Shown here piece by piece: positions 12,004 through 23,044 of a stretch of 64,000 nt of DNA (the stretch's first letter is position 1; every line of letters begins with the position of its first letter). Under the pieces are notes generated by a model. It saw only the letters and a program-made list of their open reading frames with translations. It was not told where the DNA came from and made no database searches. Location of the stretch: assembly GCA_025200525.1 (NCBI GenBank), contig CM045763.1, forward strand, positions 85,402,131-85,466,130, written 5' to 3'. The position numbers and the translations under genes are program-made. The DNA comes from Camellia lanceoleosa. Its lineage: Eukaryota > Streptophyta > Magnoliopsida > Ericales > Theaceae.

Positions 12004-12072
12004 TTTGCCCCAACTTTCAAATCTGTTCCCTCACTCACTGCTTGTCGATTTGCTTTGCTTTATTAGATGCCC

Positions 12073-12186
12073 TTTTTCGTTTTGTTTTGGCGCAACTTTG
12101 GGCATGGGCTCTCCCATGTCACCTTTTAGATTTTCCTTTTTCTTTTTGTTTTGGCGCAACTTTTGGCATGGGGTCTCCCATGTCAC
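12073..12186. promoter_or_regulatory. Tandem duplication with two E2F-type sites upstream of the zinc-finger gene
   Basis: A block of about 50 bp occurs twice with a 64-bp offset. Each copy contains TTTGGCGC (12085-12092 and 12149-12156), which fits the plant E2F consensus TTTSSCGC, followed by a small stem-loop of the form CATGGG...CCCATG. The sites lie 80-155 bp upstream of the start codon at 12003. E2F sites usually drive S-phase expression; regulation here is inferred from the motif alone. Confidence 0.5.
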
Positions 12187-12189
12187 ATT

Positions 12190-12669
12190 AGATTAGATCG
12201 AAGCGTGTCTTCAGTCCATTTTTTGGAATGAATGGTATTATTAGATTTATAAGCTTTATTTTAGAGTTTTTTTTTTTTTTTTGTGATAATTTAAATGCGT
12301 AAAGTTTATTAAGTATTTTATTCTTATAAAAAAAATTATATTAATAGTTATTTGATTGGATTAAATTTTTATAAATAATTTATTTTAAAAATTATATTTA
12401 TCTCCGATCAAATAACTATCGATATTCAATCAATTTGATTTTTTTATAGGGATAAAGTACTCTACAATTTCTATACATTAAACGATTCGAATTATCGAAA
12501 AAAGACTTGTAGTGGGTTCTCACGAGTGCAACAACACGTTCTAGTCCGATCTCAGACTGCGAATAAGCCTGGCCTTAGGTTATATTTGAAAATTCACACA
12601 AACTAGTGTGTGAAAATAAATAGAGACCCATAATACTATATGCACTTTATAATGAAAATATATACATAT
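12190..12669. other. AT-rich intergenic stretch
   Basis: No gene or recognised repeat is seen. The stretch separates the zinc-finger gene promoter from the LTR starting at 12670 and contains several long T and A runs. Confidence 0.5.
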
Positions 12670-13432
12670 TGTTGGTTACATATTTTGTATAAAGCCAATC
12701 ACAGATCGACACATGGCAGAATGAGAGCAATACGGGAAGACAATTCAAATCTTCGATCGTAATCGTACACGTGGCAATTCGTATTGGTTTTTATAAGATC
12801 TGCGTAGCACTGGATTAGCAAAGAGATGCAAAATGACGTGGCTTCAACGGTAATTCATATTTAAATTCAAAATCAGAAGGGAAACCTAAATTGCAGATAT
12901 GGCATAGTGGAGCTAACTATAAGGCAACATCTTCAGCGATTATGGAAGGGCGGTTCGACGGTTAGAAATGCAGTTCGACAGTTGTCATTGAGAAGTATAA
13001 ATAGCAGAAAAGGCCCCATAAAGTGGCCCCAGACTCAGATCCAAAAAATCAGTTTTATCTACTTTATTTTTCCTTCCAATTTTTACATTTCTTGTTCTTT
13101 ACATTTCTGTGCTTCAAATTCCTACACTGCATTTCGTTCATAGGAGTAGTTTTTAAGTAGCTTGTTGCTGTAAACTTCTACAAGGCTGATTTGGATCTTT
13201 GTAAGTCTTTCATTTTACTTAATGAAATGCTACAATTGTTCTTCATTTAATCATTGTTTGCTTAATTCTCCTAAACAAAGCCACCAGTAAAAGTCCTCTT
13301 CATTGAGGCTGAAAGAATTAAAACACAATCGCTTGATAATTGGTTGGCAATTAATATTCTGTAAGGACTGATTGATCCTTACTGGCATGCTCACAATTAC
13401 AAAAATAACCTTCGAAAACCAAAAAGCCAACA
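12670..13432 (+). repeat. 5' LTR of a second gypsy-like element (element D)
   Basis: The LTR begins TGTTGG and ends CCAACA, a perfect 6-bp terminal inverted repeat, over 763 bp. A TATA box, TATAAATA, is at 12996-13003. A primer-binding site and a gag frame follow. The 3' LTR is not in the window because another LTR interrupts the element at 15494, so no target duplication can be tested. Confidence 0.8.
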
Positions 13433-13440
13433 TATATTTT

Positions 13441-13458
13441 TGGCACGCCTGGTGGGAC
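13441..13458 (+). other. Primer-binding site of element D
   Basis: TGGCACGCCTGGTGGGAC lies eight bases after the LTR. This sequence type recurs immediately after the LTR of many plant Tat-like gypsy elements. The cognate tRNA was not determined. Confidence 0.5.
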
Positions 13459-13466
13459 TAATTGAA

Positions 13467-15493
13467 ATGGCTAAACGTAGGAGACAAGGAGAAAATGAAC
13501 GCTTGGAAAAAAGCGTAGAAGGAGAGGTAGAAATGCCTAATCCAGAGGATAATATGATAACACATCCTGTGGAAGCACCTATTTTATCAGAACCTATGGT
13601 CGAACAAACCAGCACTTCGGAATAAGTACCACATGTTCAGAATATTGGACGAGGCCAAGGAATTGGACCATCCACTGTTCCATCTACTCAGCCAATGAAT
13701 CCATAGGGTGGCCTAGTAGATGCCATGGGACAGCAGTTAATGAACACAATGGAAAAGTAGGCAACATCCTTTTTGGATCGAATGAATACTCATCAACCAA
13801 CTAACGCAAGGCATACAGAAGAAAATTCAAATGTCCCTCAGCAAAGATTGGCTAGAAATAAACAGTCTATGCAGAGTAATGGACATATTAATGGTCAAAC
13901 TAGTAACCAAAACCACGAAATACCATCACCTCAGCCTTGGTATGAGCCTCTTTCGAGGCCTATGGCAAATTAAAATGCCTCTTTACTTAATAGTGAAGCC
14001 ATGCAAATTGGTGGATCTAGTCTAACACAAGAAAATGGCATAAGGATGCTTCCAAATCCCATGTTCGAAGCCATACATGGCACAAGGGGGTTCACTAATC
14101 CTTTGTTCGAATTTGTACCCGAAGGGTTGGAAGGGTTTCCTGCAACTGGAAGAGACACAACACCCGTTCCAGCACCTTTCGTAGGTCCTTTCGCAAGACA
14201 GGCTCAAAGGGGTCACCTATATCCTCAACAGCAGTTAGCACCACAGAGATAACTAGTCCCAAACATACCACCCTATGCACTAAGAGGACCCCAGGCACAA
14301 GGTTGTCCACCAAATCTTGTGTTTGTTCCTCCAGTAGTGGTTCAACAGGCACAAAATATGGTCCCTAGGGACCAAATTGCTGATATTGTTAGAGAGATGT
14401 GTGGACCAATGGCTCGGGGGGTTCAAACTCCTGTGTACAGGAAACCGTACCCAAAATGGGTAGATACATGAATACCCAAGAGGCTTCAGGATACCAGACT
14501 TTGCCCTTTTTTATGGGAATGGAAACCAGTCAACAGTTGAGCATATTGCTAGGTTCACTGCTCAGTGTGGTGAGTTTACCAATAATGACTACATAAAGTT
14601 AAGATTGTTCCCAAATTCTCTAACTGGGGCAGCCTTTGTATGGTATATTAAACTTACACCTAGCTCTATCCAAACTTGGCAACAAATGGATGAGGCATTT
14701 CATGTCCAATTCTTTCAAACAGAGCTAGGAGTTTGTATGGCAGATTTGGCAAGATTGAGTTAAAGGCCTTATGAGAAGTCTACTCAGTTTATTGCCAGAT
14801 TCAAAAGAGCACGAAACAAATGTAGGATCATCTTACCAGAGCCTGAATTTGTGAGGTTGGCTCAAAATGGTCTGGCATTTAGGCTTCGAAAGAAGTTTGA
14901 CTTAACTGAGTTTAGAGACTTAGTGGAACTAACCTATAAGGTGTCTACGTATGAAGCATTACTAGAGGAAGAGCAAGATCGAAGTAATGCATCGTACAAG
15001 ACGTATTATAGAGATCCTAATTATGAGATTGATGCAGCAGAGATTGTGGAAAAAAAATCTGTGATCTATGAGGCATTAATTCATAAAGACACAACAATAG
15101 ACCAACAGTTTAAAAAGAAAGACCTTCATAGGAAATACTCTTTCGATTTAACAAAGACAGATGACATTTTTGATCATTTGCTTGTGGCAAACTTCTTGAA
15201 GTTATCAAAAGGAGTCAAAATTCCATCTCCAGAGAAACTTAAAGGAAAAGTGTATTGTAAATGGCATAATTCTTGGTCTCACTCAACTAAAAATTACATT
15301 GTTTTTCGAGATAGGATCCAAGAGCAGATTCGAAAAGGAAGTTTAAAATTCTCAGTTAAAGCAGAAAAGGCCATGGGGATTGACACTAATCCATTCCCAG
15401 AAATTAGAGAAGTGGCAGCCAATGTTATTGTGCCAGACTTCCAGAACTTGTCCTTGAAAGAATTGAAAGAGGTTAATGTGCAAATGCATGTTG
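13467..15493 (+). pseudogene. Decayed gag of element D, truncated by an LTR insertion
   Basis: The frame begins MAKRRRQGENER and is broken by several stops, for example after TSTSE (13625), RPMAN (13973) and QQLAPQR (14252). A Retrotrans_gag domain spans about 14580-14780 (LRLFPNSLTGAAFVWY, then SIQTWQQMDEAFHVQFF). The longest piece is 14851-15498. It ends with a knuckle-like motif CKWHNSWSHSTKNY in which the expected final Cys is Tyr. The frame stops because a foreign LTR starts at 15494. No pol is present in the window. Confidence 0.75.
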
Positions 15494-18000
15494 TGTAATA
15501 ACCCGACCTTTGATTAATACTAATTCATGATTAATTATGCTTAACAGTAATTTAGAAGGAATCCAGAAGTAATTTGCATAAGTATTGCATTATCTTTGTG
15601 TTTCTATCTATTTGCCATAAAATGACCTGTTCGTGTCTTTAAGTTTCGGACTGCAAATTGAGAGCCTTATCGGCGCTCAATTCCTAAATTGATTAATGTT
15701 TTATGCTAGTTAGATTTTATGTGATTTTATGGTAGATTTAATTTAAATTTGATTTGGTATGATTAAACAAAGTTAAATTACAATAGTTCAAGTAAATTAC
15801 CATCTTGCCACTAAGTGGATTATTCTAGGCAATCCCCTAATCTTGAGTCACATGAGTTTGAGGCATCAATTATTCATCTTTTGAGTTCAAAACCGTAGGA
15901 GAGAGAGAGTGAGCAAGAGAACAAATTGAGTCATCTAATCTTGGCTTGGAATCTAGAGGAATTGAAGGCAACTTGGAAGATTAGGCCCCTAAGCTTGAAA
16001 TTGAAGACTTAAGGTAGGAGAATTACTTTATTGATTGTGAATTCAAGTCATTTCTTGCATGATTCATGTGACATTAGTGATCTAAGACAAGAATTGAATT
16101 AAACATGTTGAATTAAAGCTTAAATCATGCATGCATGTCTATATTATAACAATTTGAAGTGTTTTTATGGAAACTCTTGCATGCAAGACCATATTCTAGT
16201 TATAGTCCATGAGTTCATCATGATTTTGAGTGTAATCTTGCATTTGGTTACATTTTTGGAGCATTGAATTCAAATGAACACTTACATGTTTCGTTCTTTA
16301 ATATTTCTTAGAAGTTTGTTTGAAATTGTGTTTGATTGACTCACCTTTCGACTTTGATTTCTCAAATTAATCTTTAAAACATGTTATACTATGAGTTTAA
16401 AGTGTTTTTCCAGAAAATGGGCCCAAGAGGTTGAGATTTGGGTAGTTGAATGCTTGGTTTGAGCTTGGGAGGCAAATCTGGAAATTCCAGAATTTGGCTT
16501 CTTCGCTCGAGCAAAGGATTCCACGCTCGAGCAACCATCGTTTGTTCAGAGCTCCGCTCGAGCGAAGGAATAGTGGCTCGAGCGTAAATTGCGAGCTCTC
16601 AGGTTTTTAGTGCACGCAGACGCATGCTCGAGCGACGAGACCTACGCTCAAGTGAAGGGTGTGTCTCACGCTCGAGCGAGCATCGGGCGTGCATCGAGCG
16701 TAAAATTTCAACAACCAATACTTTTTCATTTTTACAGACCGCTCAAGAGAAGGAGTCTACGCCCGAGCGACCCCTCTGTTTTGGCAAGCTCGCTCGAGCG
16801 AAGAAAGCTATGCTCGAGCGAGACCCCTGTTTTCAGCAAATTTTGAAAAATGTTTTCCAAGGCATCTTTGTATCCTCATTCCATCCTAGGCATTCTTAGG
16901 CCATGTTTAAGACTCTATAGTAAGGCTTTAAGGGTAGAAACACATTAAGAATCAACGACGTAAGTTTTGCGTGATTAGAATGTGTGCTTCAAGTGTGTCT
17001 CCGTTATGTGTTATGTAGGTCACCTGCCGCGTGTTGTGTGATCAATCTGTTCCGTCTGTCTGTTTCAAGGCCAACTGTGAGCAATAATTTAGTAAAGTTA
17101 TGTTCAAGCTGTATCTACTTTCTGTGTGATAAAACAAGATATGTTTTCCGAAATGATATGTTCTGTACAATGAATGATTGTTCAATTTCTGATATGTATT
17201 TCGTGACATCCTTAGCATCATGTGATATCATTGCTGTTACCGAGATCGAAGGTTCCTTCATGGAACTTATTTCTGTCTGCACTCTGTTACCGTCTTTGGA
17301 GGCCTGTCACGGGCTCGACTTTTGTTACGTTACATTCGGATCCTGAGGTTCCTTTATGGAACTGGTTTTTCATAACCTCACGCGTATGCGTTCTGTTCTG
17401 TTATGTTCTGTTAATACTAATGGATGTATCACATAAATTAATCATGGCTTATGATTTCTGCCTATATATATGATATGGACAAATGATGAATTTGATGCAA
17501 ATCTGGACTGTGATTTTTGAACCTGTACGAACTCATTCATTGAAACCCTTTACTCTATTATTATTCACTGGGCTTTCGCTCACAGATTATATTATATATG
17601 TAGGTGAGACGGCACATGGCCAGAGTCAGAGTTGACGGCCTTCTGTTTTGTTTTTGTTAGCCATCCGTTGTGCCTCCCGAGGAGGTTCCGATCGAAGCCT
17701 AATGCTATGGCTGTTTTTGTATTTCATGCTAGTCTCTGTATATGTTTTGTAAAGACAGGTCTTGGGTTGTACATGTTGTAAATATTGTGTACCTGGACTG
17801 GCATGTTTGTGCATATATACATATAAGTTTTGAAATGTTCTGTCCTATGTACGTTATCACAGCTCATTGGACCTTATTTATTTTGTATTATTGCTTGCAT
17901 GACCCTCATGTTTGCTAATCTGTTCAGAGGCCTTTGGTAATCTACGGATTACTGGCCGGTTACGATGCTAAACCTATAGGGGCGGGTTTGGGTCGTGACA
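15494..18000 (+). repeat. LTR of a chromovirus-like (Tekay-type) gypsy element, family 1
   Basis: The LTR starts TGTAATAACCCGACC and ends GGGTTTGGGTCGTGACA, directly followed by a Met-tRNA-type primer site. Its last 55 bp closely match the end of the solo LTR at 23045-29824, so the two belong to one family. Between about 16504 and 16820 it holds roughly a dozen copies or near-copies of CGCTCGAGCG. It contains the GGGCTTTCGCTCAC motif near 17570 shared with other LTRs here. It was inserted into the gag of element D. Only the start of the internal region survives. Confidence 0.85.
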
Positions 18001-18003
18001 GAG

Positions 18004-18015
18004 TGGTATCAGAGC
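18004..18015 (+). other. Met-tRNA-type primer-binding site
   Basis: TGGTATCAGAGC, the standard plant initiator-Met tRNA complement, lies three bases after the LTR end at 18000. About 100 bp of leader follow before the sequence changes to hAT 3' terminal DNA near 18130. The element is therefore truncated. Confidence 0.9.
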
Positions 18016-19206
18016 ACGTGTTCTACCGCACACACAGGTCCGTATGAGCTTAGGATGTCCTAGTAAGCATTAGGGGCATTCCATTTGCATGTGTAAGTGT
18101 GTGTGGTAATGCAACTGAATATGAAAACTGATCCGTGTCTGATCCGCGTCCACCAAATTGGCAGATTGGAGTAAATCAATCTGCATTCGTTCGCCAATCC
18201 GGCGGATATGGATTGAGTGGATTGGCAGATGGATAAGAATCGGTTTGGCAATTGAAAATTTTATGAATTTTCAACTTAATTCAAGTGTACACTTCCTCAA
18301 AAAAATAACATTTTTAACACAATTCAATTGTGTACTTCCTAAAAAAACAACTTGGGCAATGCAATATTCATTCACAACAACCTGGGTAATATTCACAATA
18401 ACTTGGGCAATTCACAACAACCTAGGCAACTTCCTAAATAATAACATTTTTAACATAATTCATTTTTATTGATTCTAGTGGGCAATGCAAGAACAAGCTA
18501 GGCATTCAAAGTTCAAAGTTCCAATGGGCAATGCAAAAATATAATTCATTACAGTTATCTAAAGTTGAAGTTGAAAATCATCCAAAGTTCAAAAAAAAAA
18601 AAAAAAAAAAAAAGAAGAAGAAGTTACAATCATCAAAAAAAAGTTACAATCATTCAAAAAAAAAAAAAAAAAAGAAGTTACAATCATCCAAAACATTATG
18701 CATCCAACAAACAAACATTGTGCATCCAAACAATAATATTACAGTCATCCAAAAAGAAGCAAAAAAGTCATTAATTTCCTTGAGACAAACCATGAATCAT
18801 CTAAATTTGCATAACAAAAAAATGAAATTATTTAATAAGGAAAACACTAAAAAGCCTTAAATTTAAAACAAGTAAACATATGTTAACAACATTTAACAAA
18901 GGAGAGGTTTTTTACCAATGATATTAAACTTTAATAAAACTAGGTTATGGACTTGGGCTTGAACAAGAACTTGATTCCGAAATAACTACACATAAAACAT
19001 AACACAAGAAAAATATGTGAAGTGAAAATAATGAATTTTGAATAATACAAAATAAATGAAATTTAAAACAAAATAAATTATTGTATGTATTACCTGAATC
19101 ATATTGTTGTTCAAATTCTTTAACATAATCCATTGCTTGTCGAAGGCATATCGGAATGTTACTTCAGAGCCAATTTTGTGTACAAACAAGAACTTCCACC
19201 ATCTTT

Positions 19207-21373
19207 TATAACACCCCAATTTTTATACCCAAATGATAATATGATAACCATAGTTCTTTAAAATAAAACTGAAAATAAATCCCCACACTTGCATTACATG
19301 ATACAAATAGTCTTCAGGCGATAATACATTCACTTCAAATCAAAATAACATAAACAAATAGATACCCCCAAGGGTTTATAAGTTTCCAAGGCTTAGGCCT
19401 AATTACACAAAATGTTATTCAAACCCACACATATATAACCCTTGGCTTACAAATAGAGTTATAGCAAAATGAGAGTCTTGTACCCTCAACACATATTTCA
19501 TCGCCTTTAGTTAGGCAAGATCACCACATCTTTTCCTACGCAAATATCCCGTAGGGTGAGCATAAAGCCCAATAGAAAATCCTTAACAAAGTATATACAT
19601 TTTATACAAGTCTCAAGAGATGAAATACACGTGTCATGCTATGCCTCTTTTTGAAAGTAAATCACATTTTCATCTTTTGAAAACCATTATGCTCAATGAT
19701 GTCATGCAATTTTAATTGTTCAAAACTTAACAATTTATTTCAAGGGCGGTAAATACGACTCTGGTAATCTCTAGGTCGATGTCTCCAAGTAGACTATACA
19801 AGTACTACGAAATTGTCATTTTTACCGGTATTAACCGGAAGGCTCGACACCTATTCGCGTGGATTTTCGGTCTTTCACCCTGGACTCTCAGGCCAACTTA
19901 TTCAATATCATCTACACCGCCTATCAAGGCTTACCAACGTATTTATCCCAAAACCATTCAATGAAAACTTGTTTCTCAACATTATTTTCTTAATGCAAGT
20001 TTCAAAATCAACTTTCAAAGTTTAATGTAATCAAATGAATTGATATGCCAATTTCACAAGATGAATATAAATACTTTTATTTTGATTCATCATCCAAGGA
20101 ATAACACAATTCCCTCTTCTCAAGTATCCTCAACAATTAGTCATGTCAAAATTATTTCAACGTTTTGAACAATAATTTCCAAAATGAACAACAATTCTCA
20201 TATTCCATGAAATTATTCATTTATATAAATATAAATAAGAAAATTTTCAAACATCCATTTATTTTGACACACAAAATAAATATAACAATATCATTCATGG
20301 ATTTTCAATTTCTTTTAAAAAGCTCTAATTTTTAGGTTTTCTCACCAAAACTATACAACTCAAATCTTTTGAAAGAAAACTTTTCAAAATCATCTTTTCT
20401 TCAATCAACGAAGATCAAAACCTATAAGATCATTTTAAAAGAACAAGAGACAAACCCACTTTCAAAATTATTCAACTTCTTGAATCAACAATCAATTTTC
20501 AAAGCTATCGAAGAATGATTTTGAAAATCATCTAGATCTCGTAAAAATATATATATAACTCTAAGAAAATCCCTACCTCAAGTATTGAAGAAGAATTGAG
20601 ATGCAACCCCAAAATCAACGATGCCTAAACTCGATCTCCACCGCACACAACAAAGCTCTCGAGATGATAACCAACTTTGATGAAGAACTTAGGTCTAAAT
20701 CTCAATGGATTTGGAGAAATCAAAGAGAGAAGATGACTTCTAGAGAGAGAAACTCTAGATCTGAAATTCTGGAGTGTTTTAGAGAGAGAGAGAGAACTGA
20801 AAAAGTGATCTAAAATATCAGATTCATGAATTGATATAACATGGTCTGCTCGAGCGTGGAAAGCCCTGCTCGAACGTCAGACACAGCCTTCTGCTCGAGC
20901 GCGGAAAGCTCCCCTCGAGCGTCGAATACACTTTTCCAGTACTTTTGCAGACAGGTCAAACTTTTGGAACCAAACATTTTTCGTTTGAGCACATAAATGG
21001 CCGCTCGAGCGGACAAGCAACTTCGAATGCATTTTGCATTTTTGCTTCGAGGGCACTACCCAACGTCCCCGCCTGGGTGCTGCCCCTTGGACCCCCACGA
21101 GCTGACCGAGTAGCTCGATTCCTGACCTACTTAGCGAAGTGGCAAAGCATAAACATGAAAAAATTAACTTCTGATATAACTCTATAAGGCACAATTCGGG
21201 TTGGATTCACATCTAAAGGTTTGGAGACATTACTTGTTCCAAACACACCGCTACAACTCGATAACCAAAATAAGGGGAATACAGGGAAACTAAGATACGT
21301 AACACTGTTCAAAACCATACCAACCGGAGCCCGGAACAGCACACAGAGACGGGTTAAAACCAGGATCGCTACA
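19207..21373 (-). mobile_element. Solo LTR, family 2, in the hAT transposase
   Basis: The minus strand starts TGTAGCGATCCTGG and ends GGGGTGTTATA; the terminal CA has decayed to TA. Perfect 5-bp duplications TCTTT flank it at 19202-19206 and 21374-21378. Removing the LTR and one repeat restores the transposase frame LAPKMVEVLVCTQNWLR. Its ends match the solo LTR at 40100-42409. The region 20845-21015 contains several CTCGAGCG-type words. No internal retroelement sequence is present, as expected after LTR-LTR recombination. Confidence 0.9.
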
Positions 21374-23044
21374 TCTTTGGAGCAAGTGAACTACGAAATG
21401 GATCAAGTATATGACCTCCTGTACTAAAAGCCGACTCATAAGCAACAGTGGAAATAGGAATTGCCAACACATCTTGTGCTATAGGTGATACCACTCTATA
21501 CTTTGTTGCAATAACCTTCCACCACTCCCAGATGTCAAATTGACCATTCTTTCCACCTTTCTCAATATCACCCTAGTACTTGCCCAATTCTGACATACTC
21601 CCACTACTACAAAATTGCCCCTCAAAAAATGAGTTAAATTGAGAGTTCACAATAGAGTATGGGTCATTTTCATCTATCACCATATCTACTGTTTCATTTA
21701 CATTGGAGGCATGCACATTTGTGGAATCAAACGTGGCATAATGTTCAGACAATTGACTCAAACAATTTTTCACATTGTCTAAAATTTCTTTCACTTTTAC
21801 CACATGTCCACCAAAAATTGTTGAATAACAAAATTGCAAGTATGTCATTTTTCTTCGAGGATCAAGCATAACCACAACATACAAAAGGAGATTGATTTTA
21901 TCCCCATTTTCCCAATACTTGTCAAACTTCTTTTTCATTTTCTTTGCTATTGAAGCCAAAATAGGATCATTGTCTTTGATTAATTGTCCAATCATATTTT
22001 CAATGACAAACATTTCAGTGTAGAATGTATTTGAAGTAACAAATAAAGATCCAGAAAATCTCTTTGTTGTATTGTAGAACATTCTAAGAAATTTCAAAAA
22101 CACCCTACAATTATCCCAATCTTCAGCTTTAGGCATCTCTCTCCTCTCACCCCATTCATTATCCAAAAAGTAGTATTTATAATTGTAGTCCTCCTCACCC
22201 ATTCTTTGAAAAGCACTCTCAAATTTTTTCGTCGTCTCCAACATAAGATATGTTGGAATTCCACCATGTTGGTACATCTAAGCACAAGAGGCTCTTACTC
22301 TCAATTTTCAAACTTTCCACATACTTTTTAAAAGTGTCAAGGCAGTTTGGAGAAGACTTCACATATCTTACTGCATGCCTCACATTCGCTATACAAGACT
22401 CAAGGTCCTTCAATCCATCACCAACAATGAGATTTAAAATATGTACACAATAACGCATATGTAAAAATTCATGGCCCAAGACTGTTCCCTTCCATAGTTT
22501 TGTGGTTCCTTCAAGAATCTAATGGTTAGATTATTAGAGCTCGCATTGTCAACAGTTAAAGTAAAAAAGCCATCAATGTCCCACTCTTTTAAGAGTGCCT
22601 CAATTTTTTTACCAAGAGTTTCTCATTTGTAGTCTTCAACTTGATAAAAATTTATGATCCTCTTTTGTAACTTCCAATCATCATCAATTAAATGTGCAGT
22701 TAGACACATATAACACAAATTTTGTATGAAAGTCCATGTGTCAGTGGTAAACCAAATTCTACGCCCCTTCACAATTTTCTTTAACTTCTCCTTTCATTGG
22801 TGTATATGTTTACAATGTCCCTAGCAACGGTATATCGAGATGGGATCTTGAATTTGGGTGGCATGACATTACAAAACCTCTTAAAACCAACCCCGTCCAC
22901 AAATCTAAAGGGCAATTCATCAATTACTATCATCTTGGCAAGATACCTCCTAGCAACTTCTATAGAAAATGACGTAGCCACAACATCAATAACACCCTCC
23001 CCACCAACTTCTCTAGGTTGAAATCCCAATGCTTGTTGCCCATG

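Noticed and set aside
18531..18860. Lys-rich 109- and 69-codon frames
   Set aside because: They are translations of poly(A) and AAG runs in the hAT 3' region.
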